Source: Flavobacterium petrolei
GTDB taxonomy: Bacteria > Bacteroidota > Bacteroidia > Flavobacteriales > Flavobacteriaceae
Length of the DNA: 64,000 nucleotides
Assembly: GCF_003314435.2 (NCBI RefSeq)
Contig: NZ_QNVY02000005.1
Coordinates: forward strand, 1 to 64,000
Direction: 5' to 3'
Below are positions 37,373 to 46,454 of this stretch, one piece after another (position 1 is the stretch's first letter; each line of letters begins with the position of its first letter). A program made the position numbers and the translations under genes. The notes beneath the pieces are model-generated. The model did not search any database. It saw nothing but the letters and a program-made list of their open reading frames with translations, and was not told where the DNA came from.

Positions 37373-38140
37373 TTATTTTTTCTTTAAAACTTTATATTCT
37401 TCATAACAGCCGCTGATAGCGTCCATAATCTGTAAGTCGTTAGCTGTTTTTATAAAGGATTCCGAGTAGTTGCAACGCTGTAAAATCTCAGGTATTTCAT
37501 TTTTATCAATACCTAAAAGTACGGCTATAGTTTCTCTGTCAAATTTTGATTCCAGAAGATTACGCACCGTATCATCTTTCTTCATTTCTTTGAGTTTTTT
37601 GAGCTCTTTTGGATTGTTACCAAAGAAATTATAAAGCATATCGGCTGGATTAAAGATGGAACCAAGAACTCTTCCAAACGCATTTGGCGAATATTCACCC
37701 GCTTCATATCCTTGTGTTAAACCTGAAATACTGTAACGATAGTTTTCTTTTACGGGAATAATTTTGGTGTCTACTTCAAGATATCCGGTAAGATTAAATG
37801 GTCTTATTACGACTTCTTCAAGTGCTATAGCTTTTTCTGTAAGTTGAATTTTAGTACTTTTATTTTTGATCCAGTCATTGGTCACTCGAACGCGAAGTGA
37901 TTGAAATCCCAGACTGGTGATGTGAAGTGTGTCGTTCACTTGAACGTCTATCTCAAAAAATCCTCCTGAATCAGTTGTTGCTCCTCTAACTTTATTAATA
38001 TTAATAATATTTACACTAGATAAAGGTTGTCTGGTAGTATTACTGATGATGATACCATTAACTTTTTGGGAGGCTTCTTTAACTTGCGCAAAAGCGCTTA
38101 AGGACAGTACTAAAAAAAAGAAAACTACAAAATATTTCAT
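37373..38140 (-). CDS. Secreted protein with carboxypeptidase-like regulatory domain
   Basis: A 255-residue protein with a signal peptide (residues 1-18, SAFAQ). A CarboxypepD_reg-like beta-sandwich of about residues 25-110 has VNGIIISNTTRQPLSSVNII, GGFFEIDV and ITSLGFQSLRV, the pattern seen at the start of TonB-dependent receptors. The part after about residue 115 is a separate charged helical region with no known match. It lacks a beta-barrel, so it is not a receptor by itself. It may sit in the periplasm and bind carbohydrate or another envelope partner; function unknown. Confidence 0.85.
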   Translation of the reverse strand: MKYFVVFFFLVLSLSAFAQVKEASQKVNGIIISNTTRQPLSSVNIININKVRGATTDSGGFFEIDVQVNDTLHITSLGFQSLRVRVTNDWIKNKSTKIQLTEKAIALEEVVIRPFNLTGYLEVDTKIIPVKENYRYSISGLTQGYEAGEYSPNAFGRVLGSIFNPADMLYNFFGNNPKELKKLKEMKKDDTVRNLLESKFDRETIAVLLGIDKNEIPEILQRCNYSESFIKTANDLQIMDAISGCYEEYKVLKKK

Positions 38141-38228
38141 AAACTGATTTAAGACTTTAAAAGTAATAAAACAGGATTAAATATTTTGTAGTTCCAGTAT
38201 TTAATTATAAGAAAATTAACAATGAATG

Positions 38229-40157
38229 TTAGTCTCTTCTTGGTCTTCTTGGTCTTGGTGAATCACCAAAGCTTTCAGAACGTCTTGGCGCTCTGTCAGA
38301 CGAACCTTCAGTTCTAGGTCTGTCAGATGAAAAACCACCTTCTCTTCGAGAATCGCTTCTTCCGCCAAATCCACCTTCTCTTGGAGCTGAATTTCTGTCG
38401 CTTCTGAAACCACCACCACCAGAACCTTCTCTTCTTGGGGCAAAACTACCTTCTCTTCTTGGAGCTGAACTTCTTCCGCCACCAAAACTTCCACCAGAAC
38501 TTCTTCCATTATGGTCACGTCTTCCGCCACCATCATTTTTAGAAATTTCAACATTGATTCTACGTCCTTCTAATTGTACGTTGTTCAATATCTCCATTAC
38601 TTTATCAGTATGCTCAGGATCTGTGTTAAAGAAAGAGAAACCTTCTTTTACATCTACTTTGAAAACATCATCACGACCTAAGTCTAATGTTTCTTTCAAG
38701 TAATCTTTCAATGACATCCAATCAAAGTTATCTCTTGAACCTATGTTCACAAAATATCTTGTTGCACCACCATTGTTATTTTCTCTTGGAGCACCATCTC
38801 TATCGTCACGCTCACGTCTTTCAGAACCTGAAGCTTGATTAGAAATATCTCTTGTTTTCTTGTAGTAATTGATGAAACGATTAAATTCAACCGATACCAT
38901 TTTCTTGATTAATTCTTCTTTCGATAAATCTTCAAGTACGCTATTAATTGCAGGAAGGTAAGTGTCAATTTCATGATCAACTTCCGTATCTTTTATTTTA
39001 GTAGCTAGGTGTAATAATTGGATTTCGCAGATTTCAATTCCAGAAGGGATTGTTTTTTCTTCGAATTTTTGCTTGATGATTCTTTCAATTGAAGAAATCT
39101 TGCGCAATTCGCTTTTAGTAACGATTACAATAGATGTTCCTAATTTTCCAGCACGACCGGTACGACCTGAACGGTGGTTGTACGTTTCGATTTCGTCAGG
39201 TAATTGATAATTCACTACGTGAGTAATGTTGTCAACGTCAATACCACGAGCAGCAACGTCAGTCGCTACAAGCATTTGAATTTGTCTTCCTCTAAAAGAT
39301 TTCATGACACCATCACGTTGCGCTTGAGATAAATCTCCATGCAATGCAGCAGCGCTGTATCCATCTTCAACCAGTTTTTCAGCAACAGCTTGCGTATCTC
39401 TTTTGGTACGGCAAAAAACTACTGAGAAAATGTCTGGGTTAGAATCAGCTAAACGTTTTAAAGCTTCGTAACGGTCACGTGCATTTACAAGGTAAAATTC
39501 GTGAGAAACGGTAGCAGAACCTGAATTTTTAGCTCCAACTGTAATTTCAATTGGATCAGTCATGAATTGTTTTCCAATACGTGCTACTTCAGCAGGCATT
39601 GTTGCAGAGAATAACCATGTGTTTTTTTCGTCTGGCGTAGTAGAAAGGATGTTTACGATATCTTCGTAGAAACCCATGTTCAACATTTCGTCAGCTTCGT
39701 CAAGAATACAGTAGTTGATTTGAGAAATGTTTACCAAACCTCTATTAATCATGTCTTGCATTCTTCCTGGAGTTGCCACAATAATTTGCGCGCCTCTCTT
39801 TATGTCTCTCGCTTGTTCTGTAATGCTAGCTCCACCGTAAACTGCTACCACATTAATACCTTTTTCGTATTTAGAGTAGTTTTTAATTTCGTTGGTAATC
39901 TGCAAACAAAGTTCGCGTGTTGGAGATAAAATTAATGCCTGTGTGTTTCTGTTGTTGACATCAATTTTCTGAATAACTGGAAAACCAAAAGCTGCCGTTT
40001 TCCCTGTCCCTGTCTGAGCCAACGCAACCATATCTGTATCTTTTTCCAATAATAGGGGAATCGCTTTCTCCTGTACTTCGGTCGGATTTTCAAATCCTAG
40101 ATCTAAAATCGCCTTCAGTAACGATTCACTCAATCCTAATTGTTCAAATTTATTCAT
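38229..40157 (-). CDS. DEAD-box RNA helicase (DeaD/CsdA type)
   Basis: A 642-residue ATP-dependent RNA helicase. The Q motif and Walker A (AQTGTGKT near residue 45), DEAD (ILDEADEML), SAT and HRSGRTGRAGK are all present. After the core, about residues 375-450 form a dimerisation-like segment, and about 480-555 match the DbpA/CsdA RNA-binding domain (RYFVNIGSRDNFDW, GFSFFNTDP). The last 85 residues are a low-complexity Gly/Arg/Ser tail typical of RNA-binding helicases. It resembles cold-shock and ribosome-assembly helicases. The ATG at 40155-40157 was chosen over one eight codons earlier. Confidence 0.95.
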   Translation of the reverse strand: MNKFEQLGLSESLLKAILDLGFENPTEVQEKAIPLLLEKDTDMVALAQTGTGKTAAFGFPVIQKIDVNNRNTQALILSPTRELCLQITNEIKNYSKYEKGINVVAVYGGASITEQARDIKRGAQIIVATPGRMQDMINRGLVNISQINYCILDEADEMLNMGFYEDIVNILSTTPDEKNTWLFSATMPAEVARIGKQFMTDPIEITVGAKNSGSATVSHEFYLVNARDRYEALKRLADSNPDIFSVVFCRTKRDTQAVAEKLVEDGYSAAALHGDLSQAQRDGVMKSFRGRQIQMLVATDVAARGIDVDNITHVVNYQLPDEIETYNHRSGRTGRAGKLGTSIVIVTKSELRKISSIERIIKQKFEEKTIPSGIEICEIQLLHLATKIKDTEVDHEIDTYLPAINSVLEDLSKEELIKKMVSVEFNRFINYYKKTRDISNQASGSERRERDDRDGAPRENNNGGATRYFVNIGSRDNFDWMSLKDYLKETLDLGRDDVFKVDVKEGFSFFNTDPEHTDKVMEILNNVQLEGRRINVEISKNDGGGRRDHNGRSSGGSFGGGRSSAPRREGSFAPRREGSGGGGFRSDRNSAPREGGFGGRSDSRREGGFSSDRPRTEGSSDRAPRRSESFGDSPRPRRPRRD

Positions 40158-40358
40158 ATGTATTTTTAAAATAGGGTGCAAAATTACTGTTTATAATTCA
40201 TATAAACTAATGCTATTTTAAGATTTAATGATTTATTATAATTTGATTATCAGAAAGTTAAGTTTTTGTTTGCAAATTAGAGATTTTACTTTAAGCAATT
40301 GAGTGTGAAATTATGGCTTGAATTTCAATTTTTTGTTATAAAATGTTGTATTCAATCG

Positions 40359-40937
40359 TTATTTAGACTTTTTCAAAAAAGCGATCAATTCTTGTGTTGC
40401 CTTTCCTCTGTGACTTATTTTATTTTTTATGTCTAATGATAATTGGGCGAATGTTTGAGTAAATCCTTCTGGCTGAAAAATAGGATCGTACCCAAAACCC
40501 TGATTTCCAATTTTTTCCAAAGTAATCGCACCTTTTGCAATTCCTGTAAAAAGATGTTGCTCTCCTTTTAAATTTAACGCAATTACGGTTTTAAATTGCG
40601 CTGCTCTATTATTTTTATCGGATAGATTAACTAATAATTTATTCATATTATCATCTGCATTGCGTTGTTCGCCAGCATAACGTGCGGAGAAAACTCCTGG
40701 TTCACCATTCAAAGCGTCTACTTCGAGTCCGGTGTCATCGGCAAAACAATCAAATCCGTATTTTTGAGTGACATAATTTGCTTTTTGGATGGCATTGCCT
40801 TCAATAGTGTCAGCTGTTTCTGGAATATCTTCAAAACAGCCAATGCTCTCTAAACTAAGAATGGTAATAGATTCAGGAAGCATGCTTTGTAATTCGTGGA
40901 TTTTATTTTTATTATTAGAGGCGAAAACGAGTTGCAT
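40359..40937 (-). CDS. Non-canonical purine NTP pyrophosphatase (HAM1/RdgB)
   Basis: A 192-residue HAM1/RdgB family enzyme that hydrolyses dITP, XTP and similar to monophosphates, keeping them out of DNA and RNA. Motifs: LVFASNNKNKIHELQSML at the start (S/T-x-N-x-x-K), CFADDTGLEVDALNGEPGVF with the catalytic Asp, GFGYDPIFQPEG near residue 150 and SHRGKATQEL at the end. The length is typical. Upstream and on the same side lie the small RNA genes of 41.1-42.15 kb, with no overlap. Confidence 0.95.
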   Translation of the reverse strand: MQLVFASNNKNKIHELQSMLPESITILSLESIGCFEDIPETADTIEGNAIQKANYVTQKYGFDCFADDTGLEVDALNGEPGVFSARYAGEQRNADDNMNKLLVNLSDKNNRAAQFKTVIALNLKGEQHLFTGIAKGAITLEKIGNQGFGYDPIFQPEGFTQTFAQLSLDIKNKISHRGKATQELIAFLKKSK

Positions 40938-41150
40938 TTTTTTTAGTTTTATTTTTCAAATATACATTTTCTGCTAATTAAGGATAGTGCCAAACAGTTT
41001 TTTATTTATGCGATCATATATTTTGCAGGGTTTTGAAGGAGTAAGTTTCTCAAAATGAGTAGAGCTACGTTATAAATGAATATATTAAATATTAGTTAAA
41101 ATATTGATATACAGTAATTTAAATATTTAATACTTGTATCTTTGAATGTG

Positions 41151-41285
41151 GTTTTGATTGATCACTTGAATAATTTACCAGTTTGTGGTGATAATATTCA
41201 GATACTCAATTATACTGAACGGTAGCGTTGATAATGGTAAATCGAAACTAACAATTGGAGGTCTTTTATGAGACCTCCTTTTTTT
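41151..41285 (+). ncRNA. Tandem small RNA, copy 1
   Basis: A TATCTTTG box (41137-41144) is followed about 7 bases later by the predicted start near 41151. GTTTTGATT (41151-41159) pairs with AATCGAAAC (41240-41248), one of nine pairs being G-U, to close the molecule; TTCAG/CTGAA can pair inside. GGAGGTCT/AGACCTCC (41257-41264 with 41271-41278) plus seven T end it. The upstream GTTAAAATATTGAT element is shared with copies 3 and 4. Predicted length is about 135 bases; there is no open frame. A -33 box is not clear. Confidence 0.7.
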
Positions 41286-41426
41286 GCAAAATATTTTCTG
41301 AAACAGTTTTAGAAAATACACAGTGGTTAAAAAGCTTCTATGTAATTAAAAATCAGTATGTTAATGATTAGTTAAACTACTGTGCGTTAGTTTTTTATGT
41401 TTAAAATAGTTGTATCTTTGGGTATG

Positions 41427-41561
41427 GTTTTGGTTTATTGTTGAATATATCCATCTGCAAAGAGAAGAGTATTTAATAGTTAGTAGTGTCGAAAGATATA
41501 TACCGATAACAACAAACCAAAGTCCATATCTGGAGGCCCTTTAAAAAGGCCTCCTTTTTTT
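41427..41561 (+). ncRNA. Tandem small RNA, copy 2 (most diverged)
   Basis: TATCTTTG at 41413-41420 precedes the predicted start near 41427. The closing stem uses 41426-41436 with 41514-41524, eleven pairs with two G-U. The sequence differs markedly from the other copies, yet pairing is retained. An ATATATC/GATATAT helix can form inside. The terminator is GGAGGCC/GGCCTCC (41532-41538 with 41548-41554) and seven T. The upstream element is altered to GTTAAACTACTGTG. Confidence 0.65.
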
Positions 41562-41762
41562 GTTTATTACCCTAAATAACATTCTCATATTAAATTTTTA
41601 TTGAAACAGTTTAAAAAGCTATGTTTTCAGATTTCTTTTCAAAATCAAATTTTCAAAATCAAATAAAGGAAACAAAAAAAACATTAATTTAATAATTTAA
41701 ATAAAAGTTAAAATATTGATTTTCAATTAGTTTAATTAAAAATAGTTGTATATTTGAATGTG

Positions 41763-41899
41763 ATTCTGATTAATTACTTGGGATGTTAATCTTATAATGA
41801 GATTGATAACTCATAATTGACTCTATCAGTAACGGTATGAGTTAGTATTGGTAAATCAGAATCGACAATTGGAGGACTCTCAAGGTCCTCCTTTTTTTT
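41763..41899 (+). ncRNA. Tandem small RNA, copy 3
   Basis: TATATTTG (41749-41756) precedes the predicted start near 41763. GATTCTGATT (41762-41771) pairs perfectly with AATCAGAATC (41854-41863). AACTCATA/TATGAGTT and AATCT/AGATT hairpins can form inside. The terminator is GGAGGAC/GTCCTCC (41871-41877 with 41885-41891) and eight T. Its 3' arm is identical to that of copy 4 while the 5' arm differs by compatible bases. Confidence 0.68.
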
Positions 41900-42014
41900 A
41901 TTGTTTAAATTAAAATTTCCTCTTTATATAGAAACTGATAGTAATACGTTAATTATGTGTTAAAATATTGATTTTTAATTATTTATGTATTTTAAAATCT
42001 TAAATTTATATGTG

Positions 42015-42151
42015 GTTTTGATTAATTACTTGAGTTATCCATCTTGCAATAAGATCCGGTCATTCAATAATCAGCTATACATAAAAGTATGAGTTGATAA
42101 TGGTAAATCAGAATCAACAATTGGAGGGCTGTAAAAGTCCTCCTTTTTTTT
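42015..42151 (+). ncRNA. Tandem small RNA, copy 4
   Basis: GGTTTTGATT (42014-42023) pairs with AATCAGAATC (42106-42115) by ten pairs, two of them G-U. ATCTT/AAGAT can form inside. The terminator is GGAGGGCT/AGTCCTCC (42123-42130 with 42136-42143), one pair being G-U, and eight T. Its -7 box, TAAATTTA (42001-42008), departs from TAnnTTTG at the last base, so this copy may be weaker or differently controlled. GTTAAAATATTGAT is present upstream. Confidence 0.62.
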
Positions 42152-42161
42152 GGGATTTAGT

Positions 42162-43670
42162 TTAATGTTTGGTGACACTTTTTAAGTTATCAGGAAAATA
42201 TAAATCAGATAAATGAGTAAATTCATCCCCACGCATAAAGATATTGATATCTACTTCAGAGAAGCTTTTTTTACCTGCGGCTGCAAGAAGTTCATTGGCA
42301 GAATGTAAAGTATTTTTATGAAAATGAAAAACGCGTTCCGCTTTATCAGTAACCACTAATCCTTTCATCAGCATTTTATTTTGTGTTGCAACTCCTGTAG
42401 GGCATTCATTATTGTTGCATCGCAAGGCTTGGATACATCCCAAAGAAAACATAAAACCGCGCGCACTATTACAAAGGTCAGCACCTAGAGCAACTGCTCT
42501 TAATATAGAATATCCTGAGATGATTTTGCCACTACTAATAATGCGGATTTTGTCCCTAATTCCAAAACGTACTAATGTTTTATTTACAAAAATAAGTCCT
42601 GGTTCTAATGGCATTCCTACACCATCAGCAAATTCTAGTGGGGCCGCGCCAGTTCCTCCTTCGGCACCATCAACAGTAATGAAATCGGGATAGCAGTTTT
42701 GCGTAATCATTTCTTGGCAAATCATTTCGAATTCCCGAGTCTCACCAATGCATAATTTAAAACCAATTGGCTTTCCATTAGATAACTCGCGTAATGTTGC
42801 TATGAAATCAATTAAACCTTTAATGTCTTGAAAAGCCGAATGACTTGGTGGCGAAAGAATTGTTGTATGAGGTAAAACACCTCTTATTTTAGCAATTTGC
42901 ATTGTGTTTTTTGCAGCAGGCAAAACACCTCCGTGACCTGGTTTTGCACCTTGTGATAACTTGATTTCTATCATTTTTACTTCTGGTAGATTCGCTTTTT
43001 CAGTAAACCTTCCTCCATCAAAACCACCTCTGTCATCGCGGCAACCAAAATATCCTGTTCCTATTTGCCAGCATATATCACCTCCTTGTTGATGGAATTC
43101 AGTTAAGCCTCCTTCTCCGGTATTGTGATAGAATTTTCCTTGGTTTGCTCCTTTGTTGAGTGCTACTATTGCATTTTCACTTAGTGAACCAAAACTCATT
43201 GCCGAAATATTTAATAACGAGGCTGAGTATGGTTGGGTACAATCTGGTCCGCCAATTGTAAACCGAGGGAGCTCATCATTGACTATTGCAGGGAAAATAG
43301 AATGTTTTATTCCTTCATAATTTGAGTCGTTCAGATTGAGTTGCGTTCCAAACGGTGTTGTCGAATCAATATTTTTGGCTCTTTGATACACAAGGGAACG
43401 TTCGTTTCTTGAAAAAGGTTTGCCGTCAGTGCTGCGTTCTATAAAATATTGTTGGATCTCAGGTGCTATCATTTCAAATAGATACCTGAAATAACCTAAA
43501 ACAGGAAAATTTCTTAAAATAGCATGTTTGTGCTGCATAGTATTGGCAAAACCAACAACTAAAAGCAAAATCAATAGTAGCATTAACAGCAGCCCTTTTT
43601 GGAAAAAGAAATAAATTATAGCTGTAATAAGTAGTGCAGATATTCCGATAAGGAAAAATTTTTGTCTCAT
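42162..43670 (-). CDS. FMN-binding glutamate synthase-like protein
   Basis: A 502-residue protein matching the FMN-binding central domain of glutamate synthase (GltB) as a stand-alone family. After two N-terminal hydrophobic segments (about residues 8-42) it has MSFGSLSENAIVALNKGA, NTGEGGLTEFH, IEIKLSQGAKPGHGG and TVDGAEGGTGAAPLEFADGV, with the FMN phosphate region further on, and CNNNECPTGVATQ, a Cys-containing iron-sulfur-like segment. It lacks the amidotransferase domain, so it is not a complete glutamate synthase; the true substrate is unknown. It starts about 430 bp from the divergent histidine kinase gene and ends 10 bp from the RNA array terminator. Confidence 0.9.
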   Translation of the reverse strand: MRQKFFLIGISALLITAIIYFFFQKGLLLMLLLILLLVVGFANTMQHKHAILRNFPVLGYFRYLFEMIAPEIQQYFIERSTDGKPFSRNERSLVYQRAKNIDSTTPFGTQLNLNDSNYEGIKHSIFPAIVNDELPRFTIGGPDCTQPYSASLLNISAMSFGSLSENAIVALNKGANQGKFYHNTGEGGLTEFHQQGGDICWQIGTGYFGCRDDRGGFDGGRFTEKANLPEVKMIEIKLSQGAKPGHGGVLPAAKNTMQIAKIRGVLPHTTILSPPSHSAFQDIKGLIDFIATLRELSNGKPIGFKLCIGETREFEMICQEMITQNCYPDFITVDGAEGGTGAAPLEFADGVGMPLEPGLIFVNKTLVRFGIRDKIRIISSGKIISGYSILRAVALGADLCNSARGFMFSLGCIQALRCNNNECPTGVATQNKMLMKGLVVTDKAERVFHFHKNTLHSANELLAAAGKKSFSEVDINIFMRGDEFTHLSDLYFPDNLKSVTKH

Positions 43671-44099
43671 TTTAAACTTGGTTATAGTTTTCTTACGAAA
43701 TTAAGTACATTTTGGTATAAATTAAAATTTAGGCCTCTATTTCTAAATATTTTTTATTAAAAAATAAGGAAAAATAAATTTAACCTTTTGCTTCGATTTA
43801 TAGTGATAAGTTAAAATAATTTTTGGGTGGAGTTTTTTTGGATATGTTCGAAATAAAATATTTTTCTTTTTTATAAAATCGAAAGTTAATAATTAGTAAA
43901 AATATAATTTTATCAAAATTGTAGCTAATAGTAAATCAATATAAATTTTTATTCTATTTCATTTTACCAATTTATTTTTAACTCCGTTTAAAATTATTCC
44001 AACAGTATAAAACTGCATGTCGTCGAATATCTCTAATCATTTTCTATAGTATTTTAATCTTTGCTAACTTATTAAAAAAAATAAAACTAACTGATTTTT
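43671..44099. other. Intergenic region between divergent genes
   Basis: About 430 very AT-rich bases. No coding frame or convincing hairpin is seen. A near match to TAnnTTTG (AATCTTTG) lies about 40 bases before the kinase start. Otherwise nothing is recognised. Confidence 0.45.
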
Positions 44100-46454
44100 A
44101 TGAAAAATATTCAAACATTTCTTTTAATGCTCTTTTTTACAAATTGCTACTCTCAATATGTTTTTGAAAAAAAAGCGGTGCCTGAAAAAGTATCTTTAGA
44201 AAGTTTTACTGAAATTATTAATGCTGAAGACGAAGTATTAGATATTCAAGAAGTAATCTTAAAGTTTGATCAACAAGAACCTAAGTTAAAAGCTTCAATT
44301 CAAAAATATTTTGGTTACACAAATGATAATTTTTGGGCCAAAGTTGCAATCCAAAATAAAACAAATCAATCATTAAACTATTTACTTTCAACTGCAACTC
44401 CAATGACTAACTTGGTTGAACTGTATATAGTCGATGAACAATCAAAAAAAATTAAAAAAATTGTAAATGGTGCTTCTTTAAACTACTCAAAAAGGATTTT
44501 AGCTAGTAACGAGGTTCTTTTTGATTTAAGTATTAATCCTGACACTAATCTGGATTTATATATACATTATAGCACCACTGGAGGTGTTGTTGCAATACCT
44601 ATGGAACTTTATAGTTATGAGAGTTTCTATAAAAATACAATTCAAAAAAAGTTTATTAATGGTATTTTTTATGGCCTTGTAATACAGTTTTCATTGTTTT
44701 TGATTTTTTTATATTTTGCAATGCGGGGAGCCAAAATAGTAACTTTAGCATTTTTTATTTTCTTAAGTGGACTAATAGCTTTTATGCTTGATGGTTATTT
44801 TTCCGTAAATTTTAATCATGAATCAGGAGTTTTTCTAAATAATATATTTTTATTAATTCTGATACTTACAGGTTTGTTTTTAGGAAAGTTTGGAGAATTA
44901 TCACTAAAAATTAAAAAAAACAATAAAAAATTATTTTATGTTTTTCAAATTTTTTATGTCTTAAATATTAGTTTGTTTCCTTTACAGTGTATTTTTAAAA
45001 CACATTTTGCTTTATTTTTAATTCTTTCAAATTTATTCGGTTTTATCTTGTTTTTATTAATTGGATTTGCGCTTCTAACTTTCAAAAATAGAAAAGATAA
45101 GATAATAATATTTTTTGTATTAGGAAATATCTCCCTATTTGTGGGCTATTTAATTTATACTTTGAAAATTTATGGAATATTGGATTCAACTACCGTAATT
45201 GAAAGTAGTACTAAAATTTCAATAGCACTTGCTATGATTTTATTTACAATTAGAGAGGTTGTCTATCTTTTTAGATTAAGAATTTTAAAAAATAATTTAA
45301 GTGAAAAGGCTTTGATTAAAGCGCAAGAAATTAAAGATTTAAAATGTTATCTGCTTTGTAATATTAGCCACGAATTGAGAACACCCTTGAATGTGATTAT
45401 GAATTTAAACAGAGACATTTTAGAGAAAAATATTGACACATCCATTAATAAAAAGTGCGAAAATATTCAAAATTCCTCTGAAAATTTATTAAATTCAATT
45501 AATGATATTCTTGATTTTTCCAAAATTGAGAAAAAAGAATTGAAGTTAGATAATTTAGCTTTTAATCCATTACAGACTTTGACTCGAATTAGAAAAACGC
45601 AGGAGCTGAGAGTCACAGAAAAGGGGTTAAAATTTAATTTTTCTGAAAGTGAAGGTTTTCCAAACTTAGTAATTGGGGATGAGTCGAGGTTTTCACAGAT
45701 TATTAATAATTTGCTGAATAATGCTATTAAATTTACTTCAGTAGGTTTTGTTGATTTTGATATTAAATCTAAAGTAATACCCAATAACAAAGTTAGACTA
45801 ACTGTCTCCATAACTGATTCGGGTGTTGGTATTGAAAATGAAAAAATAGATAGAATATTTGATTCTTTTAGTCAGAATAGCATTGACAATAAACGGGCAT
45901 ATGGTGGAATAGGTTTAGGATTATACATTGTAAAATCTTTAATTGATATGCAAGGTGGTATAGTTGAAGTAAAAAGTGTTTTAGGTAAAGGAACAAATTT
46001 TAAAATTAGCATAGACTTTGATATTGTTGTGCAATCACAAATGGAGATAGTTGCTGCTGTACCTGCAGTTTATGATTTGGGAGGAAAAAGCATATTAGTA
46101 GTTGAGGATAATAAAATGAATCAAATGATTATTGATGTAATAACCAAAAAATGGTTGAATACAAAAGTTTTATATGTTAATAATGGTCAGGAAGCCTTGG
46201 AAGCATTTGAAACAAATCATTTTGATATTGTTTTAATGGACCTGCAAATGCCAATTATGGATGGTTATGAAGCAACAGTTGCCATTAGAGATGGTGAAGC
46301 TGGTGCACACAACTGCAATATTCCAATTATTGCAGTTACTGCTGATGTTATGGAAACAACAAAAAATCGTGTCAAAGAAATAGGGATGAATGATTATTTG
46401 TCTAAACCAATTAAGAAAGAAACGTTATATAAGGCGATTAAAAAATTAGTTTAA
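44100..46454 (+). CDS. Hybrid sensor histidine kinase with 7TMR-DISM input
   Basis: A 784-residue membrane sensor. A signal peptide leads to a 7TMR-DISM extracellular domain (about residues 25-165) and a seven-helix membrane module (about 185-395). The HisKA domain has the phosphoacceptor His424 in NISHELRTPLNVIM, and the HATPase shows NLLNNAIKF, DSGVGIE and GIGLGLYIVKSL. A receiver domain follows from about 660, with phosphoacceptor Asp714 in IVLMDLQMPIMDGYEA. No DNA-binding output is attached and no cognate regulator is adjacent. 7TMR-DISM proteins are thought to sense carbohydrate or other small ligands; this ligand is unknown. Its stop codon overlaps the stop codon of the convergent gene. 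Confidence 0.94.
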   Translation: MKNIQTFLLMLFFTNCYSQYVFEKKAVPEKVSLESFTEIINAEDEVLDIQEVILKFDQQEPKLKASIQKYFGYTNDNFWAKVAIQNKTNQSLNYLLSTATPMTNLVELYIVDEQSKKIKKIVNGASLNYSKRILASNEVLFDLSINPDTNLDLYIHYSTTGGVVAIPMELYSYESFYKNTIQKKFINGIFYGLVIQFSLFLIFLYFAMRGAKIVTLAFFIFLSGLIAFMLDGYFSVNFNHESGVFLNNIFLLILILTGLFLGKFGELSLKIKKNNKKLFYVFQIFYVLNISLFPLQCIFKTHFALFLILSNLFGFILFLLIGFALLTFKNRKDKIIIFFVLGNISLFVGYLIYTLKIYGILDSTTVIESSTKISIALAMILFTIREVVYLFRLRILKNNLSEKALIKAQEIKDLKCYLLCNISHELRTPLNVIMNLNRDILEKNIDTSINKKCENIQNSSENLLNSINDILDFSKIEKKELKLDNLAFNPLQTLTRIRKTQELRVTEKGLKFNFSESEGFPNLVIGDESRFSQIINNLLNNAIKFTSVGFVDFDIKSKVIPNNKVRLTVSITDSGVGIENEKIDRIFDSFSQNSIDNKRAYGGIGLGLYIVKSLIDMQGGIVEVKSVLGKGTNFKISIDFDIVVQSQMEIVAAVPAVYDLGGKSILVVEDNKMNQMIIDVITKKWLNTKVLYVNNGQEALEAFETNHFDIVLMDLQMPIMDGYEATVAIRDGEAGAHNCNIPIIAVTADVMETTKNRVKEIGMNDYLSKPIKKETLYKAIKKLV

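Noticed and set aside
38216..38554. 112-codon frame overlapping the end of the helicase gene
   Set aside because: It is the same strand in another frame through the Gly/Arg repeat tail, which yields long frames without being coding.
40978..42161. Protein-coding genes in the RNA-array region
   Set aside because: All frames are short and broken by stops, whereas stems, terminators and -7 boxes repeat regularly.
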